Positions 47,254-57,167 of a stretch of 64,000 bases of DNA are shown one piece after another. Source of the DNA: Bacteroidota bacterium (lineage in GTDB: Bacteria > Bacteroidota > Bacteroidia > Chitinophagales > Saprospiraceae); NCBI GenBank assembly GCA_029781865.1, contig JAKOVW010000030.1, positions 93,694 through 157,693 on the forward strand. Reading direction: 5' to 3'. Within the stretch, counting starts at the first letter, position 1. Each line of letters starts with the position of its first letter. The notes beneath the pieces were generated by a model. The model was not told where the DNA came from, made no database searches, and saw nothing but the letters and a program-made list of their open reading frames with translations. A program made the translations under genes and the position numbers.

Positions 47254-48819
47254 TTATAATTTTATACTTACATCGACATCCCAATCCGCTCTTAAATCCG
47301 GAATATCAAAATACCAGATAGATTCAGCCTGAGTTCGGTTTGAAAAATCCGCAGGATCCCAATATTCATTCTTGTTTGCATCATGAATTAATCGCAATCG
47401 ATATTTACCCGGAAATAAATTCCTGAAAAACAATTTTTTGTTGCTTTCTGTTGCGACAAAGGTGAATTCAACATTAACCGTTTCACCGTTCAGCAACTGA
47501 AAAATATACGCCCACCCAGTTTGCAAACCATCCAGATTCATACTCAATCGGGAAAGGCTGGATTTTTCCATAAACCTCAATGTAAAGGTATCTCTTCGAT
47601 TCGTGATTTGGTGCAACCCCTGGATGGCATTCGCCTGAATAAGTAGTCTGGCAGGTTTACTTTGCGGATAAGTACCTTCAATCGAAAATTTTCGTGGATC
47701 CAGACTATCCATATGAATAGCCGTAATTTTCGAAACACTATCTAAAAACTGAAAACTGTCCTTACGGATTTGAAGAATAGGGTAATTCATTTTGAATTCT
47801 GGCAACTCACCCGGTTTGATCAGTGACTGAACCAACTGAATTCCACGGATTGAATCTTTTAATCGCTCTTTGACTGGTGGTATCTTGAAGGTATCTTTCT
47901 TGCTGTTATAATTTAGAATGCAACGAATTTCCTCTTGTGAGCCATTCCAAAGCAATACACTGTCTTTTAAATTTACAAATTGTATGGATGAAGATGAATC
48001 ACATTCCAATTTCACTTTGAATGGTTTTTCATTGAAATAAACATTTAATTGTCCGGGACGTAGTTGCTTGTCTTTGATATTTACCGGCAATGATTTTACA
48101 GATAAACTCAACACATAATTCAGAGAATCTTTTGAATTGATCTGAATGGTATCCGGATAAAATGCAAATCCTTCGGTCGTCTGATCGTAATAATAATTCT
48201 GATTTTTATCTTCTAATGCATAGAGTTTATACATGCCCGGACTTAAATTATTCATAGAAAACTTTCCGGCTGTATCGGTCCAACTGAAATAATAGGGCTT
48301 CATTTTTTGAAATGCCGTATCGTCCAGTAATTTATACAAGCTCACCAAAATTTTTTCTTTAGGTTTTTTGGTAAATGCATCAATCACCTTTCCATGGATG
48401 CTCAATGAATCCAAATAACTTCCGGTAGAAAAAACATACCGGATATTTCGTTGAATATTTCCTGCTGTAATGTCTCTTATGCATTCTCCGAATTGTACGT
48501 TGTATGTAGTATTTACACGTAAGGTTTCCCGTTTGTCAAAACGGATCGTAAATCGCTTCCCTTTCAGTTTATACTCCGGTGGAAATTCGGTAGGTGGTGA
48601 TATGCTGATATTAGCAGATGGATTTTCTATTCTCACCCACTCATTAAAACTCAAATTAATTTCCCTTTCATTAAAATTGGTTACATAATTTGGAGTAGAA
48701 TTTTGTTCAGTTAACATCGGAGGGGTTTTATCTTCCGGTCCTCCCGAGATACCCTGAATATTGGCGCATGAGCTGTAATAGATAACACTGAGGATCATGA
48801 ACCATCTGTAATCAAACAT
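47254..48819 (-). CDS. Ig-like (SbsA-type) domain lipoprotein
   Basis: 521 aa. [51 protein letters not shown], typical Bacteroidota N-terminus of Ig-like domain lipoproteins. Confidence 0.8.
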   Translation of the reverse strand: MFDYRWFMILSVIYYSSCANIQGISGGPEDKTPPMLTEQNSTPNYVTNFNEREINLSFNEWVRIENPSANISISPPTEFPPEYKLKGKRFTIRFDKRETLRVNTTYNVQFGECIRDITAGNIQRNIRYVFSTGSYLDSLSIHGKVIDAFTKKPKEKILVSLYKLLDDTAFQKMKPYYFSWTDTAGKFSMNNLSPGMYKLYALEDKNQNYYYDQTTEGFAFYPDTIQINSKDSLNYVLSLSVKSLPVNIKDKQLRPGQLNVYFNEKPFKVKLECDSSSSIQFVNLKDSVLLWNGSQEEIRCILNYNSKKDTFKIPPVKERLKDSIRGIQLVQSLIKPGELPEFKMNYPILQIRKDSFQFLDSVSKITAIHMDSLDPRKFSIEGTYPQSKPARLLIQANAIQGLHQITNRRDTFTLRFMEKSSLSRLSMNLDGLQTGWAYIFQLLNGETVNVEFTFVATESNKKLFFRNLFPGKYRLRLIHDANKNEYWDPADFSNRTQAESIWYFDIPDLRADWDVDVSIKL

Positions 48820-48971
48820 AGCGCAAAAGTAATGACAAGTCCTTAAAGCCTGGCCTAAAAACCGTTATTTGAATATATTAATCCGGCGAATCTTGGAAAT
48901 TCCCGAAGCCTTACACCAAACAAAAAGCAGGAAAATTGAATTTTATAAAAACGAAAAAAGAATTTCTGCCA

Positions 48972-50114
48972 TTATACTTTTCTGCCTTTCCAATCTGTAG
49001 CAATCGGTAACCAGGAAAGTATCCCCAGTAATATAAAATAAATGCTATGCAAAAATTCGACAGGTATAAACCAGAATTCCCATTTTTTAATGTTGTAAAA
49101 CCGGCAAGCATCCATTTGAAGAATAAAGTCAAGCAACCATTGAAGAATCAAACAGGAAAATGAAATCATCAATACGTTAACATCCGAATAATAGATTCCT
49201 GCATAAAATAAAGCATACACCAAAACTCTTTGCAACCAGACAAATGCAGGCAAAGCTTTCAAATTAAAATCCTTCACAATGCCCATCTTTCCGGCCCATC
49301 GCAATCGTTGATTGATAAATGAGGACCAGGATGTCATCGCCTGTGTCTCGACAATCACTTCTTTTGATTTTGCAAAACAGATTCCATCCGGATAAGTCTT
49401 TCTTATTTTTTCAACCAGAAACACATCATCGCCGGAAGCAATGTTATAATTATTTTCAAATGCATCGTCTTCCAGAAACACTTCTTTCCGGTAAGCCAGA
49501 TTTGCCGCATTGGCCAGGTAAAATTGTTTGGCATGAATTCCGGCTGCGTTGACTAATCCATTGCCGCTAAAATCCAAAGATTGAAAACGGTTGATGAATC
49601 CTCTCGTTTCAACCACTTTTACAGGGGCTGTCACCAGCTTAATACGCGGATCAGCAAAATAGGCAACCAGATTTTTTACCCAGTTTTGAGGTACGATACA
49701 ATCGGCATCCGTAGTACAGATAATATCTCCCTTGGCATGATTAATTCCATAAGCCAGGGCTTTTTTCTTGGATCCTTTTATGGTGGTGCGACGATATACT
49801 CCCAATCTCATCAATACGAGTCTGCTGTCTTCTATTGCCTCTACCAATTCGTAGGTATTGTCTTCTGACTGGTCGTCCACGACGATTATCTCCAGTAAAT
49901 GGGCCGGATAATTCTGATTCAGACAGGACTGAATACATTGGATAATGTGTTCTTCTTCATTCCTCGCAGAAATAACAATACTGACTGATGGTTCAGTAAC
50001 GGATGATTTTACCAATTCAGGAAAGCTTATCCTGTTCCATTGATAAATTAAATAGATGATGAGCAGTATGTAAAAAAAAGTAAAAAGGATAGCAAAAATG
50101 GAGAGTATGGTCAC
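48972..50114 (-). CDS. Glycosyltransferase family 2, membrane-associated
   Basis: 380 aa. SVSIVISARNEEEHIIQCIQSCLNQNYP, EIIVVDDQSEDNT, ICTTDADCIVPQNWV, QRLRWAGK. Confidence 0.92.
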   Translation of the reverse strand: MTILSIFAILFTFFYILLIIYLIYQWNRISFPELVKSSVTEPSVSIVISARNEEEHIIQCIQSCLNQNYPAHLLEIIVVDDQSEDNTYELVEAIEDSRLVLMRLGVYRRTTIKGSKKKALAYGINHAKGDIICTTDADCIVPQNWVKNLVAYFADPRIKLVTAPVKVVETRGFINRFQSLDFSGNGLVNAAGIHAKQFYLANAANLAYRKEVFLEDDAFENNYNIASGDDVFLVEKIRKTYPDGICFAKSKEVIVETQAMTSWSSFINQRLRWAGKMGIVKDFNLKALPAFVWLQRVLVYALFYAGIYYSDVNVLMISFSCLILQWLLDFILQMDACRFYNIKKWEFWFIPVEFLHSIYFILLGILSWLPIATDWKGRKV

Positions 50115-50124
50115 GGAGGCTTAC

Positions 50125-50598
50125 TTATTCAAATAAATCATCGTAACGCCCATCTGCCAATGCATTTTGCCTGGATGGATTTTTAGGTTTTGACTCGAAG
50201 TCCATTTCTTCATAAGGTGTAAATTTTTCTTCGAAATGATCTTGTTTCATTTGCTGATTAAGACGTCCGAATTTTTTATAGACCCAGGCCTTAAAAATCA
50301 AACCAATACTTACAAAAGGAAATCCGATCACATTCACTAATGCATTCATTAATCCGGAAACAATGTTTTCCGTGAGTTGCATCCAGATATTTTTGAAGTA
50401 GGCCAATACCACCTTAGGCTCCAAAATAAATGCAATAATCAGGAAGACCGGTGAAGCAAACCACAAAAATTTGTACAATTGAAAAAACAGGTAAAACAAT
50501 ACGCTGATTATAAGCAGAAACAGGAGGCTTCCTACCAGTTTTTCGGTAAAACTCTTTCCGCTTGAATAGGTATATGTTTTAAAAGTGTTCATGGACAT
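50125..50598 (-). CDS. Hypothetical membrane protein (DUF4834-like)
   Basis: 157 aa; two or more TM segments; adjacent to GT2 on the same strand. Confidence 0.6.
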   Translation of the reverse strand: MSMNTFKTYTYSSGKSFTEKLVGSLLFLLIISVLFYLFFQLYKFLWFASPVFLIIAFILEPKVVLAYFKNIWMQLTENIVSGLMNALVNVIGFPFVSIGLIFKAWVYKKFGRLNQQMKQDHFEEKFTPYEEMDFESKPKNPSRQNALADGRYDDLFE

Positions 50599-50664
50599 TG
50601 CAAAGGTAATAATAATGTATTAAATAAAAAAATAATATGTAAAAATGGGAGCTGATTGGGCTGC

Positions 50665-52416
50665 TTAATAACCGGGGGTTTCCTCTGCTGTCTGAAAATA
50701 CGTTTCATACAGACTTTTGTACAAACCATCTTCTTTCGCTAATAGTTCACTGGGTTTGCCAAATTCTACAATTCTTCCATTCTCCAATGCCATGATATGA
50801 TCGGCATGCTGTATCGTGGACAGCCTGTGCGCAATTACAATAGAACTTCTTTTCTCGATGAGTTTTTCGATGGCGTGTTGCAATACGGATTCCGTTTCAG
50901 TATCCAGGGAAGATGTAGCTTCATCCAGAATAAGGACATCCGGATTACACAACAGGGCTCTGACGAAAGAAATCAATTGTCGCTGACCTACGGAAAGATT
51001 GCTTCCGCGCTCTGCAAGTACATAGTGATAGTCCCCGGGCAATTTCATTATATACTCATGAGCACCGATTATACGGGATGCTTCAATTACTTCCTCCAGG
51101 GTAATCCTGTTATTTTTAAGAGTCATGTTTTCCATGACGGTACCCTGAAATAAAAACACATCCTGCAATACAACAGCTATCCGGTTTCTCAAAAATTCAA
51201 TGTTGTATTCTTTGAGGTCATGTCCGGCAATTTGAATACTTCCCTTATCGATTTCATACAATCGGTTGATCAGGCTGATGATACTGGTTTTACCGGATCC
51301 GGTACTACCGACGATGGCCAGCGTTTTACCTTCTTCAAGTTTAAAAGAAACATCTTTTAGCACTTCCGTTTCTCCATTGTAACTGAAGGATACATTTTGG
51401 AATACAATATCGCCTTTTAATTTACCGGAGCGGATCTGCCCTGAATCCTTTGCAGTTTCAGCATTATCCAATATTTCGAAAACCCGCCCTCCGGCAACTA
51501 ATCCCATTTGTAAGGTATTGAATTTATCCGCTAGCGTTCTGACGGGTTGAAACAAGCGGGCCAAATACATGGGAAATGCTACGAGCTGGCCTATGGTCAC
51601 CAAGCCTTCCAAAACACCCTGGGCTCCCCACCAAACCATAAATCCAAGAGAAGCAGCTGAAATGATTTCAACCACCGGAAAGAAAACGGCATAATAGAAA
51701 ATGCCATCGAGATTAGCCTGTGTATATTCTTTGTTGATGTCTTTAAATTTTGAAGCCACCCGTTGTTCGGCAGCAAAAATCTGAACCGTTTTTATACCGC
51801 TGATGTGTTCCTGCAAAAAAGCATTCATGCGGGCAACCTGGGTACGAACGCGCTGGAATGAGGCTTTGACTTTTTCTTTAAACACATAGCTGGCAAGCAA
51901 CAAAACGGGAAAAGTCACTAAACAAATCAAAGTGAGTTTGACGCTGGTCCAGAACATAAGAAACAACACCGTCAGCAGGGAAAGTATATCTGCAGCAATG
52001 GTAATCAGTCCCTCTGAAAAAACACTGTTAACTGTTTCCAGATCATTGATTACACGGGTTGTATTGGTGCCAATCGGGGTTTTGTCAAAATACGACAAGC
52101 GCAATGAAAGTATATGGCTGTACACTTTATTCCTCAGATCAAATATGATTTGCTGACCCATGGTATTCGTCAATATCGTGAATCCATATCTCATTGCCGT
52201 CAATACAAACAATACAATCAAATACCAGATTGCCATCACTTTTAATCCATGTAGATCGGGCTTCATGATATGTTCATCCACCATGATATTGGTGAGGTAA
52301 GGAAGTATTGCATTTAAAGGGGCCATAGCAATGGCTAGAAAGGCAGAAGACCAGAAAATCCACCGATAGGGCCTTATAAATTTGACCAGCCTTTTAAGTA
52401 TTTGAAAACTAGACAT
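50665..52416 (-). CDS. ABC transporter ATP-binding protein/permease (MsbA-like exporter)
   Basis: 583 aa. Six-TM domain, Walker A VGSTGSGKTSI, signature LSVGQRQLISFVRALLCNPDVLILDEATSSLDTETE. Confidence 0.93.
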   Translation of the reverse strand: MSSFQILKRLVKFIRPYRWIFWSSAFLAIAMAPLNAILPYLTNIMVDEHIMKPDLHGLKVMAIWYLIVLFVLTAMRYGFTILTNTMGQQIIFDLRNKVYSHILSLRLSYFDKTPIGTNTTRVINDLETVNSVFSEGLITIAADILSLLTVLFLMFWTSVKLTLICLVTFPVLLLASYVFKEKVKASFQRVRTQVARMNAFLQEHISGIKTVQIFAAEQRVASKFKDINKEYTQANLDGIFYYAVFFPVVEIISAASLGFMVWWGAQGVLEGLVTIGQLVAFPMYLARLFQPVRTLADKFNTLQMGLVAGGRVFEILDNAETAKDSGQIRSGKLKGDIVFQNVSFSYNGETEVLKDVSFKLEEGKTLAIVGSTGSGKTSIISLINRLYEIDKGSIQIAGHDLKEYNIEFLRNRIAVVLQDVFLFQGTVMENMTLKNNRITLEEVIEASRIIGAHEYIMKLPGDYHYVLAERGSNLSVGQRQLISFVRALLCNPDVLILDEATSSLDTETESVLQHAIEKLIEKRSSIVIAHRLSTIQHADHIMALENGRIVEFGKPSELLAKEDGLYKSLYETYFQTAEETPGY

Positions 52417-52705
52417 GTCTTTTGAATCCTAAGTAATGAATAGAGCCTAAATTTTGTTCAGCTTATAATAGCAACTTCCGCAATTTATTTAAACGGCTGC
52501 CATCATATAACCTCCCGTCCACTAAAATCTAAAACCGTATTGAATTTTTATTGAAATACAATAGGCACATCGGGCACATAAGTTTTCATTATTTTAAATA
52601 TCATTTAAGTCTCATGCGCCATATATGCCTTATCTGCCTTATGTGTTTTATTATATTTAAACCATATCAGGTTTACCAGACAAATCGTTTTTCCAATTTA
52701 AAAGT

Positions 52706-53413
52706 CTATAACATTCCTTCATCTGAAAAACTATAGTAGCCCTGATCAGAAACAATCAGATGATCCAAGACAGAAATATCAAGTGTTTGACCGGCTGCTT
52801 TCATTTTTTTGGTGAGGTCAATGTCCTGGCTGCTTGGTTTTAAAGATCCACTGGGATGATTGTGCACCAAAATAATTCCAGTGGATTTCAACTCCATAGC
52901 CCTGGTGAAAATAATTCTGCTATCGGCTACTGTGCCGGTAATTCCACCTTTACTGATATTCTCAATAGATAAAATTTTATTCGCCCGGTTGAGAAACATA
53001 ACCCAGAATTCTTCATGATTCAAATCCTGAAGATTTGCTTTGATCAAATGATAAGCGGATTGGCTTCCGTTTATGACGGCCTTTTCTTTGGCTTCAGATT
53101 GTTGCCGTCTGCGTCCCAGCTCTAAAGCAGCCTCGATGGATATGGCCTTTACTGTACCTATGCCTTTGAATTTTTTCAATCGTTCGATGCCCAATTTACT
53201 CAATTCAACCAGGTTTTGATCGCAGCTGTCCAGGATGCGTTTAGCCAGATCAACGGCAGATTCTTCCCGGTTACCGGAACCCAAGATAATGGCCAGCAAT
53301 TCTGAATTGCTCAATGCACTTTTTCCTTTGGACAATAATTTTTCACGCGGTCTGTCGTCTTCAGCCCATAATTTAATAGGACTACCGCCAGGGTATTCGT
53401 TAAGGTGTTTCAT
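52706..53413 (-). CDS. radC: RadC-family (JAB/MPN domain) protein
   Basis: 235 aa. RPREKLLSKGKSALSNSELLAIILGSGN, HhH GIERLKKFKGIGTVKA, ILVHNHPSGSLKPSSQDIDLT, LDHLIVSDQGYYSFSDEG. Confidence 0.96.
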   Translation of the reverse strand: MKHLNEYPGGSPIKLWAEDDRPREKLLSKGKSALSNSELLAIILGSGNREESAVDLAKRILDSCDQNLVELSKLGIERLKKFKGIGTVKAISIEAALELGRRRQQSEAKEKAVINGSQSAYHLIKANLQDLNHEEFWVMFLNRANKILSIENISKGGITGTVADSRIIFTRAMELKSTGIILVHNHPSGSLKPSSQDIDLTKKMKAAGQTLDISVLDHLIVSDQGYYSFSDEGML

Positions 53414-53517
53414 GAAACAATATTACGGAATTATTAAATTTTCAGAATCCATAAATAGTATTTTCAAATAAAAATCCGGATCAAATTTGAAAAATCCGTT
53501 CAATCTGCGATTAACAT

Positions 53518-53525
53518 TACCTTTG
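53518..53525 (+). promoter_or_regulatory. Bacteroidota -7 promoter-like motif TACCTTTG
   Basis: Matches TAnnTTTG 26 bp upstream of ATG 53552. Confidence 0.35.
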
Positions 53526-53551
53526 ATCTGAATACAAGTAAAAATTCTTCA

Positions 53552-54052
53552 ATGCCTTCCAAACCATTTTCTGATTTCCTGAGCTTCTTTCCCAAGACTA
53601 CATTGCCTTTAACGATACAACATACAGATCATCATCAATTCAGTAAAACAAACGATCCGCTTCCTGATCCCCTGCTATTGTCTTTTGTATTGCCCAACCT
53701 CGAATTTGAAGTAGATGAATTTACAGAATTTCTTCCGTGTCTGCAATATGAAAGCATGCCCGGCATGCATCATCTGGTCCTGTGGACTGCACGATTGATG
53801 CACTACTCCTTTTACCTGATGAACTTTAATCTGGAAGGAACGTTTCTTGACATGGAAGAGATTGCCGGTTTTTATACGGATAATAACCGGATCATTCAAA
53901 AAATGGCTCACGTTGATGCTGAAGGAAATATTTTTTTAGTGGAGGGGATTTTAAATGAAACCCAAAACGAAGTACAACCGGACCAAACAAAAAAATGGCA
54001 GATTGAAATTTTACCTGATGGTCTTATACAATCATCTGCTATAAAACTCTGA
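53552..54052 (+). CDS. Hypothetical protein
   Basis: 166 aa ORF upstream of rnr, same strand, 25-bp gap. Confidence 0.65.
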   Translation: MPSKPFSDFLSFFPKTTLPLTIQHTDHHQFSKTNDPLPDPLLLSFVLPNLEFEVDEFTEFLPCLQYESMPGMHHLVLWTARLMHYSFYLMNFNLEGTFLDMEEIAGFYTDNNRIIQKMAHVDAEGNIFLVEGILNETQNEVQPDQTKKWQIEILPDGLIQSSAIKL

Positions 54053-54077
54053 TCACATTCTGTCTCCTCAATAATTC

Positions 54078-56225
54078 ATGAAAAGAAACAAATTCAAAAA
54101 AAGGAATTCACCCAGCACAAAGTCCAATCCTAAAAATTTATTGAAAGAAAAACTGGCCGCTTTCTTTAGCAAACATCCCGGAAAAAAATTCTCCGTATTT
54201 CAATTAGCGGAAAAATTAAAAACCAGGGATGTTCGCAGTTTATTGGAACAATTGGACATTATGGTTGAAAAAAAGCAACTGCAGTCCAATGACAATCAAA
54301 AATATTTTGCTAAAGTAAATTCCGCTGCGCAGGGTAAGACAAGCATTTATGAAGGTTATGTCGACATGGCCCGAGCCGGATTTGCATATATCATTTGCAA
54401 GGATGAAGGCAAGGATGTTTATGTTGCGCAGAAAAATTTAAAAAGCGCAGAAGATGGCGATCTGGTTAAAGTAGAGATCATCAATGTTTATAAAAACAAA
54501 CCCGAAGGACGGATTACCGAAGTCCTGCAGCGCTCGAGAAATCAAATTATTGGAATTGTCCGGTTTTTCAATAAGCAAGCCATCGCGTATGCACAAAGCG
54601 GACAGAAAGTATTTGAAGTATTATTAGACATCCCGAAGACCATACCGGTCAATGAATTTGACCGCGTGGTGATCTCCATCACAAAATACAAAGAGAAAGC
54701 ACGCGATCTTCTGGAAGGAAAAGTAATCCGCAATCTTGGAAAAGAAACATCCATCGACGTGGAGATGCAAAGCATCCTCGCAGAAAAAGGATTTCCTCTT
54801 GACTGGAGTGAAGGATTGCTTGCCGCAGCAAACAAAATACCGGAAGAAATCACCTTGCATCCTTACCGAAAAGATTGCAGACACATTACCACGTTTACCA
54901 TTGATCCGGTAGATGCAAAAGATTTTGACGATGCGCTTTCCGTACAAAAAAATCAGGATGGCAATTGGGAAATCGGAGTCCATATTGCAGATGTAAGTCA
55001 TTATGTGGATGAAAATTCTGCTTTGGACAAAGAAGCACTCAAAAGAGGAAATTCAGTGTACCTGGTAGATCGGGTACTTCCAATGCTTCCTGAAAAACTA
55101 TCCAACCATTTGTGCTCGCTGCGACCACATGAAGATAAATACACCTTTTCTGTATTGTTTACCATCACCCCGGAATTTAATGTATTGAATCATTGGATCG
55201 GCAAAACACTGATTCATTCCAATCACCGCTTCAGTTATGAAGAAGTGCAGGAAATACTAGATAAAAAACAAGGTCAATTCAAAAAAGAACTTATCCTCTT
55301 GAATGAGATGGCCATCCACATTCGCAAAAAAAGAATGGAAAATGGTGCCATCGATTTTGACTCAGAAGAAGTGAAATTCAAATTGGATGAAAAAGGTAAT
55401 CCGGTTGAACTCATCGTGAAAGAACGGAAGCAGGCCCATATGCTGATCGAAGAATTTATGCTTCTGGCCAATAAATACGTTGCGAGTTTTATGGCGGAAA
55501 AAAACAAAGAACGACCGATACCCTTTGTTTACCGGATACACGACAAACCTGATCCAGCCAAACTGGAAGAGTTTGCCATGTTTGCCCTGGAAATGGGAGT
55601 CAAACTCGATCTGAGTTCACCAAAACGAATTTCCACTTCATTAAATAAATTGACGGAACTCTGTCAAAAAAATGAAGCGCTTAAAATATTACAACCTCTA
55701 GCTATCCGCTCGATGGCAAAAGCGGAATACAGCACGGAGAATATCGGGCACTATGGATTGGCCTTTAAATTTTATTCCCACTTTACCTCTCCGATCAGAC
55801 GATATGCAGATCTCGTCGCGCATCGAATTCTGTTTGCCAATCTGAAAGAGAATTACCGAGTGGATCAGGGAATGCTGAGCAGACAGTGCCAGCACATTTC
55901 CAATCAGGAACGAAAAGCCATGGAAGCTGAACGCGCCTCTACCCGCTTTTTCCAGGTCTATTATCTGAAAGACCGGATCGGTGAAATCTTTGAAGGCCGT
56001 ATTATCGGGATGAATGAACAGGGATTTTATATCGAATTGGAAAGCGTGAAATGTGAAGGTTTTTTAGCGTTTTCCCAATTCGAAGAAGAAATCATCATTG
56101 ACAGAAACCGGTTACAGGCTACTGCTGCTTTCATCAATAAAAAATGGAAAATTGGCGATAAACTCAAAGTAAAACTGGCAGATGCCGATCTGAACCGCAA
56201 AGAACTCACGCTTTCTTACTATTAG
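54078..56225 (+). CDS. rnr: Ribonuclease R
   Basis: 715 aa. RNB motifs TIDPVDAKDFDDALSV, HIADVSHYVDENSALDKEALKRGNSVYLVDRVLPMLPEKLSNHLCSL, HFTSPIRRYADLVAHR; C-terminal S1. Confidence 0.97.
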   Translation: MKRNKFKKRNSPSTKSNPKNLLKEKLAAFFSKHPGKKFSVFQLAEKLKTRDVRSLLEQLDIMVEKKQLQSNDNQKYFAKVNSAAQGKTSIYEGYVDMARAGFAYIICKDEGKDVYVAQKNLKSAEDGDLVKVEIINVYKNKPEGRITEVLQRSRNQIIGIVRFFNKQAIAYAQSGQKVFEVLLDIPKTIPVNEFDRVVISITKYKEKARDLLEGKVIRNLGKETSIDVEMQSILAEKGFPLDWSEGLLAAANKIPEEITLHPYRKDCRHITTFTIDPVDAKDFDDALSVQKNQDGNWEIGVHIADVSHYVDENSALDKEALKRGNSVYLVDRVLPMLPEKLSNHLCSLRPHEDKYTFSVLFTITPEFNVLNHWIGKTLIHSNHRFSYEEVQEILDKKQGQFKKELILLNEMAIHIRKKRMENGAIDFDSEEVKFKLDEKGNPVELIVKERKQAHMLIEEFMLLANKYVASFMAEKNKERPIPFVYRIHDKPDPAKLEEFAMFALEMGVKLDLSSPKRISTSLNKLTELCQKNEALKILQPLAIRSMAKAEYSTENIGHYGLAFKFYSHFTSPIRRYADLVAHRILFANLKENYRVDQGMLSRQCQHISNQERKAMEAERASTRFFQVYYLKDRIGEIFEGRIIGMNEQGFYIELESVKCEGFLAFSQFEEEIIIDRNRLQATAAFINKKWKIGDKLKVKLADADLNRKELTLSYY

Positions 56226-56294
56226 TAAATTATTGAATTTCAATTATTTATCCAGATATCTTTGGATTTTCTATCCAACTTCCCTTAATTTTCG

Positions 56295-56302
56295 TACCTT
56301 TG
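56295..56302 (+). promoter_or_regulatory. Bacteroidota -7 promoter-like motif TACCTTTG
   Basis: Matches TAnnTTTG 34 bp upstream of ATG 56337. Confidence 0.4.
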
Positions 56303-56336
56303 CACTCCGTTTTAGAAATCTAAGCCTCCAATTGAC

Positions 56337-57140
56337 ATGAGCAAAAACAGGATACTATTTATAACACAAGAAATGGAACCTTATCTGGATTTGTCCGGAA
56401 TTGGTTCGTTGATTCAAAAATTGCCCGCTTTTGCACAGGATGCCGGTATGGAGATCCGGATTTTAATGCCTCGTTTTGGAACCATCAATGAAAGAAGACA
56501 CCGGCTCCACGAAGTCGTGCGGCTTTCAGGTATGAATATTATTATCAATGACGACGATTTTGCCTTAATCATAAAAGTGGCCTCTCTGCCAGGATCCAGA
56601 ATTCAGGTCTATTTTCTGGATAATGACGAGTTCTTCAAACGAAAATACGTTTTTGAAGACGAACAGGGAAAACTTTATGATGACAATCAGGACCGGATGA
56701 TCTTCTTTTGTAAAGGGGCTCTGGAAACCGTCAAAAAATTTGGCTGGCCTCCGGATGTAGTTCATTGCCATGGCTGGATGACCAGTTTGATTCCATTCTA
56801 TTTAAAAACCAGTTATAAAAATGATCCGGTTTTTAAACATTCCAAAGTGGTATTTTCCGTATACGACCAAAAAATTGAATCCAGTTTCGGCGAAGATTTT
56901 CTGACTAAAGCAGCAATCAACAACCTGAAACCGGAACAACTTCTGGCCTATAAAAATGGAACCGGAATTACCTTGGACAAAGGCGCTATTCAGTATGCAG
57001 ATGGAATTATACAGGGTAGCAAGAGCCTGAGTGATGCCATTTCAGCTTCCATTAAATCTTCTGAAAAACCATTTATACAGACCCAGGAAGAAGAATTCTT
57101 ACCTTCTTACATCGACTTTTATAAGAATTTGATTCATTGA
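56337..57140 (+). CDS. Starch/glycogen synthase catalytic (GT5 N-terminal) domain protein, short form
   Basis: 267 aa. ILFITQEMEPYLDLSGIGSLIQKLPAFAQDAGMEIRILMPRFGTINERRHRLHEV, PDVVHCHGWMTSLIPFYLK; ends before any GT-B C-terminal domain. Confidence 0.85.
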   Translation: MSKNRILFITQEMEPYLDLSGIGSLIQKLPAFAQDAGMEIRILMPRFGTINERRHRLHEVVRLSGMNIIINDDDFALIIKVASLPGSRIQVYFLDNDEFFKRKYVFEDEQGKLYDDNQDRMIFFCKGALETVKKFGWPPDVVHCHGWMTSLIPFYLKTSYKNDPVFKHSKVVFSVYDQKIESSFGEDFLTKAAINNLKPEQLLAYKNGTGITLDKGAIQYADGIIQGSKSLSDAISASIKSSEKPFIQTQEEEFLPSYIDFYKNLIH

Positions 57141-57167
57141 TCCGTTAATTCCCGTATCTTTTAGACA

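Noticed and set aside
56337-57140. Frameshifted full-length glycogen synthase
   Set aside because: The following sequence encodes an intact DUF4270 lipoprotein with its own start; no residual GT-B C-terminal coding was visible.
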